DNA of 64,000 nucleotides from Ditylenchus dipsaci (GCA_004194705.1 SADC01000068.1:203036-267035), one strand, 5' to 3'; positions 11,566 through 25,359 are shown, numbered from the stretch's first letter. The notes: generated from the sequence alone by a model not told the origin. Numbers and translations are program-made.

Positions 11566-13321
11566 GTATTTTGTAAGACTTCTTATTTATTTCCAATGAA
11601 TAAGTAATGGTAACATTCACGTGTATGCTTTACAATTCTATCTCATAACATTTTGACTTAGCCAAAAAAATATGGAAGTTCTGGGTCAACCAAAGGCTAG
11701 GTGCCCTTCTTAAGTATTACTCTTGCCTTCCTTCCCTACTCTTTTGTGCTGCACACACATAATCCAAAGTTGTTTATTGCATTTAACAAAATTAAAAGAT
11801 GTAGTGTCAGATTCTATTTGCTGTGTTTGTTTGTAAATTCCAGTCACTTAAATGTCTTATGGCCGCTATTTTCGGGTTCAATTATCGTGATTAAGTGGAG
11901 GAGAAAAGGCAAAAGGCTCCAGGAATGCCCATCCATTGACGCAGTCCACGCTGCTCTATCGGATTAATTAGTGTAAAAGCATATATATTTACAAATATCA
12001 CTCACTTAAATTCATGAGCATGCAAGAAAGTTTGTGGTTGGGTATTAGTAGTACTGTTGGCTGCCCTAGCTGCCTGCCTTCCCCCTAGACATCGTCGATC
12101 AGGCTTATCAGTGCTCACACACACATAAACACCCCTTTTATTAGCTTAAATGGGTAGGAGGAAGCAACCACCTTTCTCTTTTGGTCACACATTTACTCCT
12201 TTTCCTGCTCCTCTTGCTCCTCCAACTTTTGTGGCCGGCAGGTTGATACAGGGTGCTTTTCAAAAGGCGTCCATACTATTCTGTACTACAATCACCTATT
12301 TCAAAACTCTGCATCTTTTTTTAATGTTATTATGGATTTGGCCTGGAAAACTTTTTTGTACACCATGTCTCATGAATTTCTGAAAAATTTTAAATGGCCT
12401 TAACTTTTTATAGAAATCGAATTTTAACATGCGGTTTTTTCAGTAGATTTTTTTCTCGAGCACACAGTTTTTTGATGCATATATATATAGTGTTAAAAAC
12501 ACGACTTTTGCTTGTTAGAATAATTCCCTGGCATAACTATAGAGTTGCTTGCGAAGAAGTTAAATTGAATTTTCGAAAATCTTTGACTTCACTATTTTTC
12601 ATCATGAAGTAATAAAAAAACATTTTTAAATCATATTTATACAAAAAATTTAATGGTATAAAAAATTTTCTAAAGCTGATTTGACTGGGGGGGGGGGGCT
12701 TAGGTTCAAATGCTCCAGCCCGGCTAGCGCTTTAATTGAGCTCATAGCGGGAGCATCCAATTTTTTGTTTGTCCCACCCTGTAGGTACCCTGGACTGTAT
12801 CATCATCACATGCCTCTCCCCCTCTATTCCGAAAACAACTTGATTGTTGTTTGCCTCTTAATCAGTGAAGGGGCATACTGGCGTCGGTGCTTGGCTGGAC
12901 TTAGGCTCTTGATTACTTATTATTTTCGCTGCTGCCGCTACTCCCTGATAATGAGGTGCCTGTTTGAAAATTAATCAGCATGCAAGTTTGTGTTTTTCTC
13001 TGGTGCTGATGGCTGCTGCTTGTGGGGATGATAGCGTCCTCCTCTTTCCACATTTGTATAATTGACGGTGGAGTTGGGGAGCTGGGTGTGTGTTCTAGAC
13101 AACTTTTTCGAGAGCAACAGCAGGCGAGGAATACCAATTGGCAATTGGCTAACCAGGAGTTAGTGTTATACTCTCGCTTCTTGTTTTTGATTAGTTGGGG
13201 GCATTCCGAGAATACTCTTTTGCTTCACAATATTTTTATTGGTTTGATTTTGGTTGATAAACTTTAGTGGTTGCTACAGTAGGCTAAGTGCAGTGCTAGC
13301 TAACCATTTTACAGTTTATTA

Positions 13322-13470
13322 AAGTCGAACCTGGATACAACACCATTTCGAACACCACCCGAAAATGGACCCCTTTGGTCAGCTTTGACTAAAATTAAGT
13401 CAAGTGAACCCTCGATACAACACCATTCTAGGGTCTTCCCCCTGGGGTGGTGTTGAATTTAAGTTTGACT
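13322..13470. repeat. CAGTCGA-like repeat, GATACAACACCA type
   Basis: AAGTCGAACCTGGATACAAC on the left and TTTGACTG on the right, with CTCGATACAACACCATT inside. Ends are partly decayed. Confidence 0.5.
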
Positions 13471-15076
13471 GTTTCGAAAGTTGAGGTTTTATGGTTACCG
13501 TATAACCTGTAACGATCCCCCATCCCCTTGATTCTGCATCCTATTTTTTAGCCTGGTTTCTGGAGACTACTTCTAAGTAATTTACCACCTATTTTGTAGC
13601 TAATATCAGTAGCTGCAGATTGGTTGGTAGCTTGACTAAGACTATTTTCCAAAAAGTGGATCAAAAACACAACACCTTTTGCAATAGAGAAGGGGGATTA
13701 TTACAGGGTCCTATTTATCTGGTCAGGTTTTACGGGAAGCAGAAATGTGGGCCATTTGAAATTGGGCCAAAACTTGAAATAGCTCGATTTTGGAATATTT
13801 TGAATTGAATTAATTGGCCCAATTTTCTCCCCACTATATATAAATTTGAGCTTAAGTGGTGGTCGTTGACAATGGCTGCTGACCAAAGAATATTTTCGTA
13901 GAATCAACATTCTTACTGACTAACAAAACTCTAGTAGAACATTTTTATTTTACAGTCGGACCTCGATTGAACCGCCTTACAACTTATCTTAGGGAAACCA
14001 TTCAATCGGGGTCTGCTTATTTATACTTTACATACAAATTGAACCGAGAAGGGAGCTGTTTAAGAAAAAGTCCTCAATCTTCAATTTCCAATCTCGATTC
14101 TCCATTGTGAAAGACGAGTAAATCAGGCCAGATTCCATTTTTTTAAGTAGGCGTCTTTAAAATTAGATTCTGGTTTTTTTCGTGAAAAATGCATGAGAAC
14201 GACTGCACTGACTTGCTTTACAGGATAAGAGAAAAACGTAGTCTCATTTTTTAAATTTTATGAAATTCGATGACGCCAATCCAAAAAAGACATTCGGCAT
14301 CCCTGCTGCTAATATAATGAAGAAATCTCCTGATTTTATGTCAATTGTGTACTAGTAAACGGCCAAATTTGCTATTACCATTCAAAAAGAACAACATTAG
14401 ATTAAATATATTTTGTGCTTACTGATTAGGTAACTGTTGTGTGCCGAAAATTGAAGTACTGCCGCAATTAACTTGAAAAGAGGCCAAGTTGAAAAGCTTC
14501 CACTTAATACTACTCCATCATGGTGCAAGATAAATAGATAGTGTGGGGCGGGCGCCAGTAGGCAGGGATTATGGAATTGGCATTTGAGCTTCTTCTTCCA
14601 TCACCCTGGGCCAATAGCAAAATATTTGCCTCCTTTTGGCAGTGGAGTTAAGCTCTAAGCCAGGGACCGCAAATAGGAGGGGTGCCTTCTGCCCCTATTG
14701 TGGTGAGCCAGAGGTTGTTGGTTGGGAAAATGGCTAGGATTAAGCTTAAGCTTAAGCACCACCAACATCGCCTCCTTTTCCTCAAAAGTAAAGAAAAAGG
14801 ATGATGAGTGGAACGACCAGAAGGAGTTGGGCTAGAAACTGTTTTGCTGGAAGTTGGGTTTGCCTTTTGCTTCAGTTTCATCATTTTAATTTTTTTGCTA
14901 TGTATACGATTATGATATTAGTTGCCGATTTTGCAAAGTTAGATTCCTTATTGCTAAAGGAGCAGTCTGTCGTTGGTGACATCAATGGACTAAAACTAAC
15001 TAGCGACCAATTTAACTTAGAACTGGGTTTTTGCGAATTTTTTAAACTGTTGAATAAAGTCGACATTTTTCTTATA

Positions 15077-15501
15077 CAGTCGAACCTCTCTATAGTGTAC
15101 ACCCCAAAAGTTCGTTCCCGCCTAGGGTCCGACACTTTTTTTAGCTCGATTTTCAATTTTTTTGCTGATTCTTTTTTCACAGTCTGGCCGCAAATATCGT
15201 AAGGATTCCGATTTTGCCGATCGTTTTTCATTTGTCTATATATTTTTTCTCTAAAAAAGCAAAACCTCCCGATAGTGTACATCTTATTTTCAAAGTGGTG
15301 TACACTATATGGAGGTTTTGCTTTTTTAGAGAAAAAATATATAGACAAATGAAAACGATCGGCAAAATCGGAATCCTTACGATATTTGCGGCCAGACTGT
15401 GAAAAAAGAATCAGCAAAAAAATTGAAAATCGAGCTAAAAAAAGTGTCGGACCCTAGGCGGAACGAACTTTTGGGGTGTACACTATAGAGAGGTTCGACT
15501 G
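15077..15501. mobile_element. CAGTCGA family foldback, TATAGTGTACACC type
   Basis: Almost perfect inverted arms of about 200 bases (CAGTCGAACCTCTCTATAGT and complement), TA on both sides. Overlapping open frames on both strands are palindrome artefacts. Confidence 0.85.
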
Positions 15502-16107
15502 TAATTGAAAAAGTAATAATATTGAAGTAGAAATGTTTTTTTCCCAATCAGTTGAGATCTGGACGAATTTGTTTTCGGTCATTGAGATATGACCAAAAGG
15601 GTGAGTGGTGACAATTTTAGAAGTAGTCTAATCCAAACCCGTAACAATTTCGACAAAATCTTTACTGATTCACCTTCAGGAAGACATTTTTATTGGCTTT
15701 TTAGATAAAAAAAAATTTAAAAATGAATTAGGAGGTACTTGAAAAAAATCACAAAATTTCAAAAAAAAATTCAAAAGTTTGCCGAAATGCACCTCTTGCT
15801 TTAGCTGTGAGCGACTATAGCCACTTTTTCTTCCTGTCGTTTTGGCAAATAAGGCTTTTGTGAAATGTCGCTTATGACAAGTATCCAATATTCAAAAAAT
15901 GAATGTTTTAAAAAAATTAAAAAAGACGACTTTTCTCAAAATTAAAAAAAACCACGAAGACATTATATTCGCAGTAACGGAGACAGTTAAATCCGTTGCT
16001 GAAATATATTTATCATAAATTTTGTGCTCTTTCTGCAAATTTGTACAATAGATAATGTTTTAAAATTTGTTTTAATTTGTTTAAATCTCAATCTTTATCC
16101 AATTCAG

Positions 16108-19100
16108 ATGATGCTAGCGAGTAGCAGTCCCAAAACAGCAGTTCCAGCCATGTTCACAGCACTAAAGCAGGAGAGCAGTCAGGACAATGATTGTAGCCCT
16201 CCAGGCACCCTCAACGGCTCCGTCTCCCCCAAGTCAATCATGGACGAGAACGATGGAAGTGCCACTTCCTCCAGTCCTTCCTCCACACCTACAGTCTCTT
16301 CCATAGTCAATAGAGCAGCACCGACAACGACCAGCAGCCCAGCCAATGAGGGAGCATGCCCACTCCAGCAGCAGAGTGCAACTGCCCACAACCAACAACC
16401 AGATGTCCCATGAATGTCAACAATTTATTCGGCAACTTCTTTGCATCCAACAATATCAAAGAGGAGAAATGCATGGAACGAGCTGGTCAGGACACTTTTG
16501 CAGTCTCTCCATTGGCTGCTTCCATGGCAGGGTGGATCAGAAAACCTTTTTGCAATTGTCCCACCTGTTCTCAGCTCAGAATCCACAACCCACCCCTGAG
16601 AATATGGGCAGCAAGAAGCAGGACTCTCCATGTCTCTCTTCTATGATGCAAGATAGGAAAAGGGTAAGTTTTTAAATTTTCAAAATTAATGTTAAAGGAA
16701 AACAGTATATTTCTTCTAATAAGACCCCATGGGACCTTATATTTAAAACTACTAAAAATCTAAAAAAATTTCGGTCGGTGGTTAACCAAAATTCAAAAAG
16801 CAAAATTTGTAGAGTTAGTGGGGGTTGGAAGAGGAGAAGCAGAGGATTCCCATTACGTAATTTTATACCATATTCTCTCTAAACATTCACGCCACCCCTG
16901 CACCCAGTAACTTTTTGGTTAAATCTTTTTTCTGCTTTCTTCTGGCCCGAAAGTGCCTTCTTTTTTTCTTTTAGACAAAGAGGTAAATATATTAACAATT
17001 TTTTTAAAGCGAAAGCACCATCAGCTAGCCCTGCGTTTCTAGTTTCTAACAAAATATCATTTGTTGCAACACGTTTGCAAAATACAGCACAAAAAGGTAA
17101 AAGTATGAAGCAAATTATCTTCCGACTTACTTCATACTTTCCCCTTTTGTTGCATATATTGTAGAGATTATGCAATGACTGATATCTCGTTAGAAATTAG
17201 AATCAAAGAGCTACCTGATGGTGTATAGACTTTTCAAAAATGGTTTAGATATTTGTTTCTATAACCAAAAGAAAAAAAGGAGGCACTTTTGATCCAAAAA
17301 GAAGGCAGTTTCGGACAGTAGAAGGCAGGAAAAATAGTTATCCTAACTTTTTTAGACACACAGTAGGCCAGCGTAATTCAAGACCGGTTTAAAAATTTGA
17401 ACTTCAGATTGATTTCTCAAACAGCGAAAAAACTAAAATTGTAAAAGGCGCGAATTCAAAAAATCTCTCAAAACCGCCAAACGTCTGCGCACTGGGTAGA
17501 TATTTTAATGAGGTGGCTTTATTAAATAATTTCAGTTTTGTCTAATTTATCGGGTTTTTACCATTTTTAGTGAAGCACGTACAATAAAACATTTTTCTGA
17601 TAGTTGAATTGGCTGTACACCAAAATATACGCGCCAATTTGCTACTTGGTCGTTTTGGTACGAAATTTTTTAGTGATAATTGTTTCGGTAAGAGATTTTA
17701 GTCTGAAAATTTTCGGTGACAGCACGAAAAACGGTATTTTGGTAAGAGATTTTTTAATACGCGGTTATTTCGATAAGTAATTTTTTGGTAACAGCACGAA
17801 AAATTTTGTACCAAAACGACCAAGTACCAAATTGGCTCGTATATTTCGGTGTACAGCCGTTGAGTTAGCGTACAAAATTAATAAATTTGTTCACATTCAG
17901 AGCTATCCTTACACCTTCCAATATTGTGTTCTGTGCCAGAAAAATGTGCATAGTTCCAAGCTGCCATGCCACATCAGACAATGCCATGTAAGGTTAAAAT
18001 ATTGAAAAAAACCTTTTTTCTAAAATGTAAAACAATTTTTAGGTGGGCAAGCCAATGTTCCAGTGTCCAGCCTGCGATTTCACATCCACCTACTCCAAAA
18101 ACAATGTCAAGAGTCATATGGTGTCGTTGCACGGCTTAGCTGTCAGTCCTTTTTTAAGCGTTTTAAGCTGGTTAAATAATCCAATGGTTTAAGGGTGATC
18201 CAATAAGCTACATGGACCAGTATGCCGGACAAGTTGAAGAAGTGAGCTTCTAAGTTGATTTCTAATCATGCGTTATTTACGGTACTCACAGAGCCTGTGA
18301 AGGGTCCCAACCGGGTCGACCACCGGAAGTTTCATTTTTTGGATGTTTCTTTAGCCATGAATGATATTGACTAAGCATGGATTTTGAGCGTTAAAAATTT
18401 TCTTTTGTACTTTTTTCAGCCCTAAATTTAAGGTTGTCTTTTGGTGGATCCAACCTTTTATATCTTTCTGGGTATCCACATCCCCATAGTTTAGTCCAGA
18501 AACTAAATCACGTAAATTTAATTCGGTTGGCCAAAACCAAGGCGAAGCTGGTTGTTGGAGAAGCTGGTCGAAGCTATTAGTGATTTTTTAAAAATATACG
18601 TTTGTTTGACAAATAACGTCCAAATAACGACTTTCTCGTGGTCTCCCCTGTGCTTTGAGCATGACCCTATAATATAGTCTGGATGGGTAAAACCCCAAAC
18701 CACAGGGCTTACCAAGGTAAAATCTTGATATTATGAACAAATTTTATAATTTTCCAAGACAATTGCAAAAAAATTACAAAAAATAAAAAGTTATAATTGT
18801 TTTTGAGAAGGTGAATATGTCTCAGAACACCATGTGCTTTTTTAGATCTAAAAACCAAATGAAAACTGTTTTAATGCTACAATCGACCCTCGGTAACTCG
18901 GCACACTGAGAAGGGCCTGAAAGATAATTATTTGTTGCGAACATTTTTTATAATTTGGTACCATAGAGTTCTTTAGGTGCCGAATTGTCGAGAGTTGACT
19001 GTAAGCTGAAATCTGTCCAAGTTTTAGACCCCGATCGGAGACTTATAAGTAGACCATCATTAATATTTTCCAAATATTGTTTTAGTGATGTTATTGATCT

Positions 19101-22100
19101 GTCTGCTTTCAGTTTATGAAAAAGTGTTTCCCGAACGTGCGTGGCCGTGGTCGACCAGTTCATGGAAGAGTTTCGCCAGTGGCTTCAATTACAGAGTCTA
19201 AGTCGAGTGGAACCGCCAGAAACACATCTTCGTCTTCTTCATCTCCCCTCCATAGCACCAATAAAAGGCAGTCCGTGGAGAACGAAACCAGCAATAGAAG
19301 TAGTCATAAGGGGGCACATCAGAAACACAACAACAGTCATCATGCCAGCAAACATCAAGCAACAGCAGACACACCCCTCCCCTCACAACTCCTAATGCTC
19401 GCTTCAATGATGTCTATTCGGCCATGTTGGCAGGCAAGGGCCTATTCAACGACACTTTCCCTATACAGACACACAACTTTGGCAATGAGTAATTTTTTTG
19501 TTGATTTTTTGATAGGTGATCGCAAAAAAAAATGGTTTGACCATTAAAAGTGATTTTTTGCACGAATTTTTTTTTGTCAAATATCATGATGAGACTCAAA
19601 TGGCTGATTTCGATAACCAAGCACAGGGTTAGGGCCTACAAGCACTAATAAACGAGGGATCAAATTGAATTTCAACATTAAAAGTCTTAATTTCGGAATC
19701 AAATTCAAATTGGCGCTAAGAATACTGAATTTCGGCATCTAATTTCAATTTGATGCCGAAATTAAGACTTTTGATGACGAAATTCAATTTGATCCAAATC
19801 GAAATTCCGACACCATAATTGCTAGAACTGCCTTCTATGAACGAAAAGTACCAGTATGTGACGTTTAATATACGTTAAAAAGCACAGAAAACCAAATAAA
19901 AAATAAGATGCCGAAATTCAGTATTCTTAGCGCCGATTTGAATTTGATGCCGAAATTAGTTAATTTGATGCTGAAATTAAGACTTTTGATGCCAGTTTTC
20001 AGTTACAACCATAAACGAGTACCCCTGAATTTTGTTTGTACCACAGTTTTTGAAGACTTTTCTCAGGCAAGTTACCCCTAAATTTGTAGGGGTAGCTTGG
20101 ATAAGAGCTGTATTCGAAAAGTGGGTCGAAAACACAATGCCACAAACTCGATTTTTAATGAAAGCCCGGATTATTAGAATTTTTGTCGCCTAACCATAAT
20201 TTGCTTCGAGAATTCCGAATTTTGGCCATAACATTTTTCGCAGACGGTTTTATTCGAATATCTGTGTTAAGATATAAATTTAGCTGTCAATAAAATGTCA
20301 AAAATACAATTTCGCGGTTTTACCTGTCGTTTGGGCTCTTGCCTGCCTGGGGTCTAGATGGTTGTGATCTGAGCCACGGGGAAACCAAGGCAAAGTCGTA
20401 CTTTTATATAATATACAGAAAAATTATAACCCTCAGATAAATCGATGTGTCAAAAAAATACTTTCGAAAAAGGGTCTTCCAAAAAAGTTAGGGTCAAAAA
20501 GTTGTTCTGGAATTCTTGAACCACCCTGTGCAGACAAAGTAAAAGTAGTAGAAACAGCCCAAAGAAAATTTAAAATTTTTGCAACATTCAAAATGTGGTT
20601 GAGAATTGTAAAAGTCGCAATTTTCAGCTATCCACTCCAGAACATCAATCCATTATTCTATCTGCACCAACTAAATGGCATGGCAAATGGCTTCAACTCC
20701 AAAGCCAAAGCTCCATTGCTCAAGGTAATATTGCTGAGTCCAACTTATTCGAAAAATCGTTTATTTGCAGCCCCAACCATCAGTTGGATCAGACAAGAAA
20801 CTGTTCAACTCAATGCCAACTGCCGTAGAAGATTATGGATTGGGCATGGAGCAATTGCTCAAAGATTTAAATCGCAACTTTGAACACAGTCAACCTTCAC
20901 TCTCCAATGGCGACTTTTGTTAGTTTCTCTATCAAATTCTTTTCATGTCTCATAAATTCAATATTTTAGTCAAAAACTGCGAGAAGAGTGAGAAATTGAG
21001 TGAGGTATTCAAAGTTCGTGCAGTTCACCCGATCCGATCTTTTCTTCGTCTTGTCTGGAGCTGAATAGTGATGTGAGTATTTTGGAAAAGACAAATTTTT
21101 ATAAGGTTGTGGAAGGGGATCCCTATATTAGAATGGGGTGTGACTTACGCCTGGGTGCATAGTTATTTTTTAAGCTTTGCTTAGGCGGAGGTTATTGATC
21201 AGGTCTATTTTTGAATAAAAGAGTAAGGTAGTGCACTTACTCATGGCCTGCAACCCTCCCAGATATTTCGGATTTATAAACCGTCCCGATAACCCGCAGC
21301 AGATAATTTCACAACCCCGTACTCCGCCTCAGCACCTGAGCTTTTTTCTTTCTAATACCGCGCAATTTACTAAACGCAAAACCCTAGAAAAGGCCATGTT
21401 ATCCAGTGCTTCTGTCTGTTTTGAAGCGAAGAAACTAGGGTCGGGTAATGGGAATATTCCCGGCTTACTCCTGTTCCGAATCTTAGTCCAATTTTTTGGT
21501 CCGAATCGGTCCGAATCTTTTTGGTGTGTTTTTTAGCGATTTTGATCGGTTTTTTTATAATTAAAAACTGAATTTGGTTATTTGGAGATTGAAGATTCGC
21601 ACCGAATCGGACCGGAAAAAAGATTAAGAGCAGGAATATACCCGAAAAAGATTCGGGCCGGTCTTATTCCAACCCTAGAAGAAACACTTTGAAGTGAAAT
21701 TTTTAAAATAAAAATATTTGGCGGATGTGGGGCGACTGAAACCCAAAGTTACCGATGGCTCCATCACAAGAATTACAATATGAAAAATTTAAAAATATTC
21801 TTGGAGCTAAATCAATATATTTTTAGCATGAGCCCCGATATCTGCCACAAGCACTCAAATGGGCAGTTTTAGGTAAATCAAAATTTTTTTATTTGTTCAA
21901 ACTATTTTGTCTGCTTTCAGACGGTGACGAACTGGACAATACTGTCTTCAAAACCTTCTCAAATTCCTCAGAGTTGATTGAAGTAGGGCTTAAATATTTT
22001 TTTATGGTCTTTACAATAATTTTGACTTGCAGAAACTGGACTTAACACTGTTCGAGTCTCTGCTCGACAAATCCAACTCCTTTTTGACAGACTCCCAACT

Positions 22101-25100
22101 ACAGACCATTGCTGAAGTTCGCCAGAAAATAGGCTTGAAATCGTTTGAAATAATGTTTGCAGTGCACAGGTTTGACCCACCTGCCAACCTAACATATATT
22201 TTTTAATAATTTGGTTTAGATTGGATTTGCATGTTTTGAAACCAGAAGATGTCAGATTAGTGGAAACAATTGCACCCACAAATATTGACATCCGCAGATT
22301 TTTGCTTTATGAACAAACCAACTCTGTGTCTGCTTTGAATGATAACGAGCAATTTATTCTACAGGTGAGCTTTTTATGGACGCTTACAGACTACTTTCAT
22401 GACATGCTGATTGTGATGATGCAAGTATGTCCTGGGTACGCCTACAGCCCAAGGGTAGCTTCAAAATAAAGCCAAAATAAAAGAAAAAAACTTTTTGCCG
22501 ACAAGAAATTTTTTTTGGCGACAAAAAAGTTTCGCTGGTATTTAATTTTGGGTAATACTTAAATCTAGTACCATACTTATTTCTAGTACCAAAATACTTT
22601 TTTCTAGTACCAAAATTTAATATTCATAGAAAAACTCTTTGTAAAGTTAGAGTTTTTTTTTGAAACATAAACGTGTAGCCCAGAATCTCTGCTTTCTAAC
22701 TAGACTTCAATTTCCTGTAAAAGATTTCAAAGATATGAAGATTTTGAGCTTTGTATGAAGTAACTTTTTCGACGAAGTTCCTCTATTCAGACCCCCAAAT
22801 CTCCAACTTTTTAAATTTTTTTACTGAAAAAGATATCTTGTTGAGTAGCTGAGATTCAGGGCTACACGATAGTTAAAAAAATTTCAAAAGTGTACCTACA
22901 AAGTGAAGAGAAAAAAGAAAAGTTCAAAAAAATGAAAATTTTGGTACTAGAATTAAGTATTTTGGTACTAGAAAAAAGTACCACCCTTTAATTTTGGCCG
23001 TAGAATTGTGAAAAATGGCCGTTGGAATTATTTAAAATTGGCCGTAAATTTTATTTTTTCATTAATAAATTTATTTTATGTTGCAAAAAAGTGTTTGTAA
23101 AAAACCATTACAATGTAATTGACTATGAAAATTTCTAGCTCTCAAAGATAGATCGTTTGCGAGAGAAGCTGAAGATAATGAGCTTTATGGGCTGTTTCAA
23201 CGACCGCATCACCACCGCCAATCAACAGTTAATGGACTTGACAACAGCTGCTAAAGTAGGCAAAAAACAAACACCTATCCAATCCCCACACAAAAATATA
23301 TATATTTCAGGTGCTCCAAAACTCCTCAGAGGTATAATTGGACTTGCAAAATCATAATTGCAAAAATCAATATTTTTTAACTTTTAGTTTCACACTATCC
23401 TGCATATATTGTTGACCTGTGGCAACCTGATCAACGGCGACTTCAATGCTCAATTGGTGGAAGGCTTTCGACCATCACGAATTCTCGACTTCTGCTCCTT
23501 TGAATTCCCCAGTGGTCTGACCTTGTTGGATGTGCTGGCTGAACGGATGCATCAGAAGTTTAGCGAGTTGAAAAGCTTCCTCACCCAGTGCTCCATCCTC
23601 GAAAAAGCTTCTAAAGGTAAACATTGAGGGCTTAGAAAATAAAAAAAATAAATTGGATATTTTCAGTGGACTTCTCCACATTTTTGAACCATTTGCAATA
23701 CTTTGAAAATGGTCAGAGACTGGTTGAGATGGAATTACAGGTGAACAACAATGAAGTGCTCACCAACTTTCTGGTCCATTGTGAGCTGGAGACAGCCCAG
23801 TACAAGGAAATCATCGGGTTGGCAAAGGTAGGATATATTAAAAGTGGAAATATGTTTCTTCAGCCTGATCACTTCAAAATTGATATAAAAACAGTTTTCG
23901 GGATACTTTTGAAGGTAAATGACAGAAAAGTATAGGTTTTAATAATTACCCTTCCCAGAAGTGACGAAGCATACCTATTTTAGAATGACTCGGAAGCAAA
24001 CAAAAATGCCAAGCAAAAAATTAGGAGGCACATCGAAAAACTAAAGAAGGCGAGGATTTTCCCGCAACCAACCACCAGCCCCCCCCCCTCCCCTTGATCG
24101 GTGTCCCTCCCCCGTCAGGATCCCCCTTCCCTCTTTCTAACTCGGGATGGAGGATGGTCTATTCCGGGACGGGACAAAAATTTTGAAAAAAAATCCGGGA
24201 CGGGACACCAGGACGGGATTACCAAAAAAATTTACTTTGGGACGGGGATCCGGGACCAAGCAAATTCCGGGATGGGACATTGATTTTTCCGATCGGGACT
24301 CAAAAAAGAAATTTGACAACAAGAATCAGTTTTGTGAAAATTACCCCGGGACGGGACAGACCCAAAATTTTTCCGGGACGGAAAAAACGTTAAAAACCCT
24401 CCGGGACGGGGCGTCTCGTCCGACCGTCCTCCATCCCTATTTCTAACCCAAATTTTTCTCATTTTTGAGACTGCCTTTAAAATTTTTATCGAATTTTATT
24501 TGTTTTAAAGGGGCACACTATCGCGTCACACTGCAAATCAAGGCGGGGAGACCAGCAATTTTCCAAAAATCGTCCGTGTTTTTACTCGTTTTATGTCAAA
24601 TCTGATATTTATGATCTTATCCTACTTTTAAAAAGTAGGCAGAAAACTTTCGTCGGATCAGGTAGAACACTTATAGAAAACAGTTATGAGAAAAACAAAT
24701 TGGTGTTCCCCGCCTTAATTGCAGTGTAACGCGCTGGTATGCCCCTTTAAGTTTTTATCTTAATTTTTTGGAAAAGGCGGACCATTGATAATGAAGTCAA
24801 ATAACAATAGTAGTTACAGTATATTCAATATTACCGTATTTTCTCTATTAATTACCTCCTCTCTAATAATTACCCCCTCTCTATTAATTACCACCACCAC
24901 CCTCCCCCCCCATAGGAACCCTGTATCTCAGCTCAAAAAAAAATTATTTTGCAAATCGGTTCTTCGCGTTTTCTTAATCACCACGAACTTAGTTGATTCC
25001 ACTTTAAAGATTTCGGTTGAGCACCCAAAAATCTCGAAATCGAAATACTTTTTTTTCGATTTTTCAGGGTTGAAAAATAATTACCCCGGGGTAATTAATA

Positions 25101-25359
25101 GAGAAAATACGGTAATCGGAATCAAGGGGGTCGTTTCATTAGGGTCTTTTTATTTAAAACAAAATACAGTTAATAAATTTTGAAATTTGTTGAAATTAAC
25201 CATTTTCAGGACCAAATAATCTCAATGCTACAATTCTTCGGTGAACAAACCCAAGATGTGGAGGATTCCAGCTTCCGACCAGAAGAATTTATGGGAACAA
25301 TAGCCGAATTTTCGAAGGAGCTAGAATCTTCGCTATCCAAATATGAAGCCAGCACATAA
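16108..25359 (+). CDS. fozi-1: FOZI-1-like nuclear protein: two C2H2 zinc fingers plus formin FH2 domain
   Basis: Exons read by eye: 16108-16663, 17901-17987, 18043-18141, 18194-18241, 19113-19488, 20628-20724, 20771-20918, 20971-21073, 21827-21872, 21921-21982, 22033-22169, 22220-22364, 23139-23255, 23311-23331, 23388-23616, 23667-23827, 25210-25359. The N-terminus is Ser/Pro/Gln-rich. Finger 1 (YCVLCQKN...HIRQCH) ends at an exon junction; finger 2 (FQCPACDF...HMVSLH) is in the next exon; GRGRP follows at 19140. From 21827 the frame reads LPQALKWAVLDGDELDNTVF and continues through LTCGNLINGDF (23.4 kb), the conserved FH2 region, to TAA at 25357. Zinc fingers joined to FH2 define C. elegans FOZI-1, reported as a nuclear regulator of ASE neuron asymmetry and mesoderm (M lineage) fate. 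No Pro-rich FH1 is present. One-base frame changes are needed near 16404, 16545, 19390 and 21020; FH2 exons from 21827 join in phase. ATG directly follows an acceptor-like ATTCAG, so a spliced leader or an upstream exon is possible. Confidence 0.88.
17611..17858. mobile_element. Foldback element in fozi-1 intron 1
   Basis: Ends GGCTGTACACC and complement; flanks GTTGAATT (17603-17610) and GTTGAGTT (17859-17866), an 8-bp duplication with one change. The inside iterates TTTTGGTACGAAA/CGGTAAGAGA words. It ends about 40 bp before the finger 1 exon. Confidence 0.6.
18880..19001. mobile_element. CAGTCGA family MITE, GGTAACTCGGCA type
   Basis: CAATCGACCCTCGGTAACTC on the left and AGAGTTGACTG on the right, TA on both sides, in a fozi-1 intron. 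Confidence 0.65.
19489..20627. other. fozi-1 intron rich in repeats
   Basis: 19650-20000 holds direct and inverted copies of TTTGATGCCGAAATTAAGAC. 20100-20530 is a CAGGGTG-family repeat. No other gene is seen. Confidence 0.5.
22365..23138. other. fozi-1 intron with an inverted repeat
   Basis: CTAGTACCAAAATACTTTTT at 22586 and its complement near 22960-22980 form arms about 380 bases apart. Confidence 0.5.
24130..24440. repeat. CCGGGACGGGA word repeat in fozi-1 intron
   Basis: Iterated CCGGGACGGGACA units with flanking GGGATGGAGGATGG and its complement at 24424-24437. A related copy is at 53889-54105. Confidence 0.65.
24834..25112. mobile_element. CCGTATTT family MITE, copy 3
   Basis: Ends CCGTATTTTCTCTATTAATT, inner arm TACCCC, TA on both sides, shared interior. 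It lies in the last fozi-1 intron. Confidence 0.8.

Larger units (their letters stand above)
11306..14880. other. Gene-poor stretch upstream of fozi-1
   Basis: Contains the degenerate repeat above, a CAGGGTG-type repeat (12249-12783), CAGTCGA-like remnants at 13322-13470 and 13954-14013, and GC-balanced unique blocks at about 11690-12250, 12780-13280 and 14510-14880. No splice-supported gene is seen. The unique blocks may be fozi-1 regulatory DNA. Confidence 0.4.

Noticed and set aside
14881..15417. 178-codon minus-strand ORF and plus-strand partners
   Set aside because: They lie across the palindromic MITE 15077-15501; the frames mirror each other.
20918..20923. Stop codon ending a zinc-finger-only gene at 20921-20923
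   Set aside because: A GTTAGT donor overlaps it, acceptors follow, and the FH2 exons downstream have no start of their own; the fused FOZI-1 layout explains both halves better.
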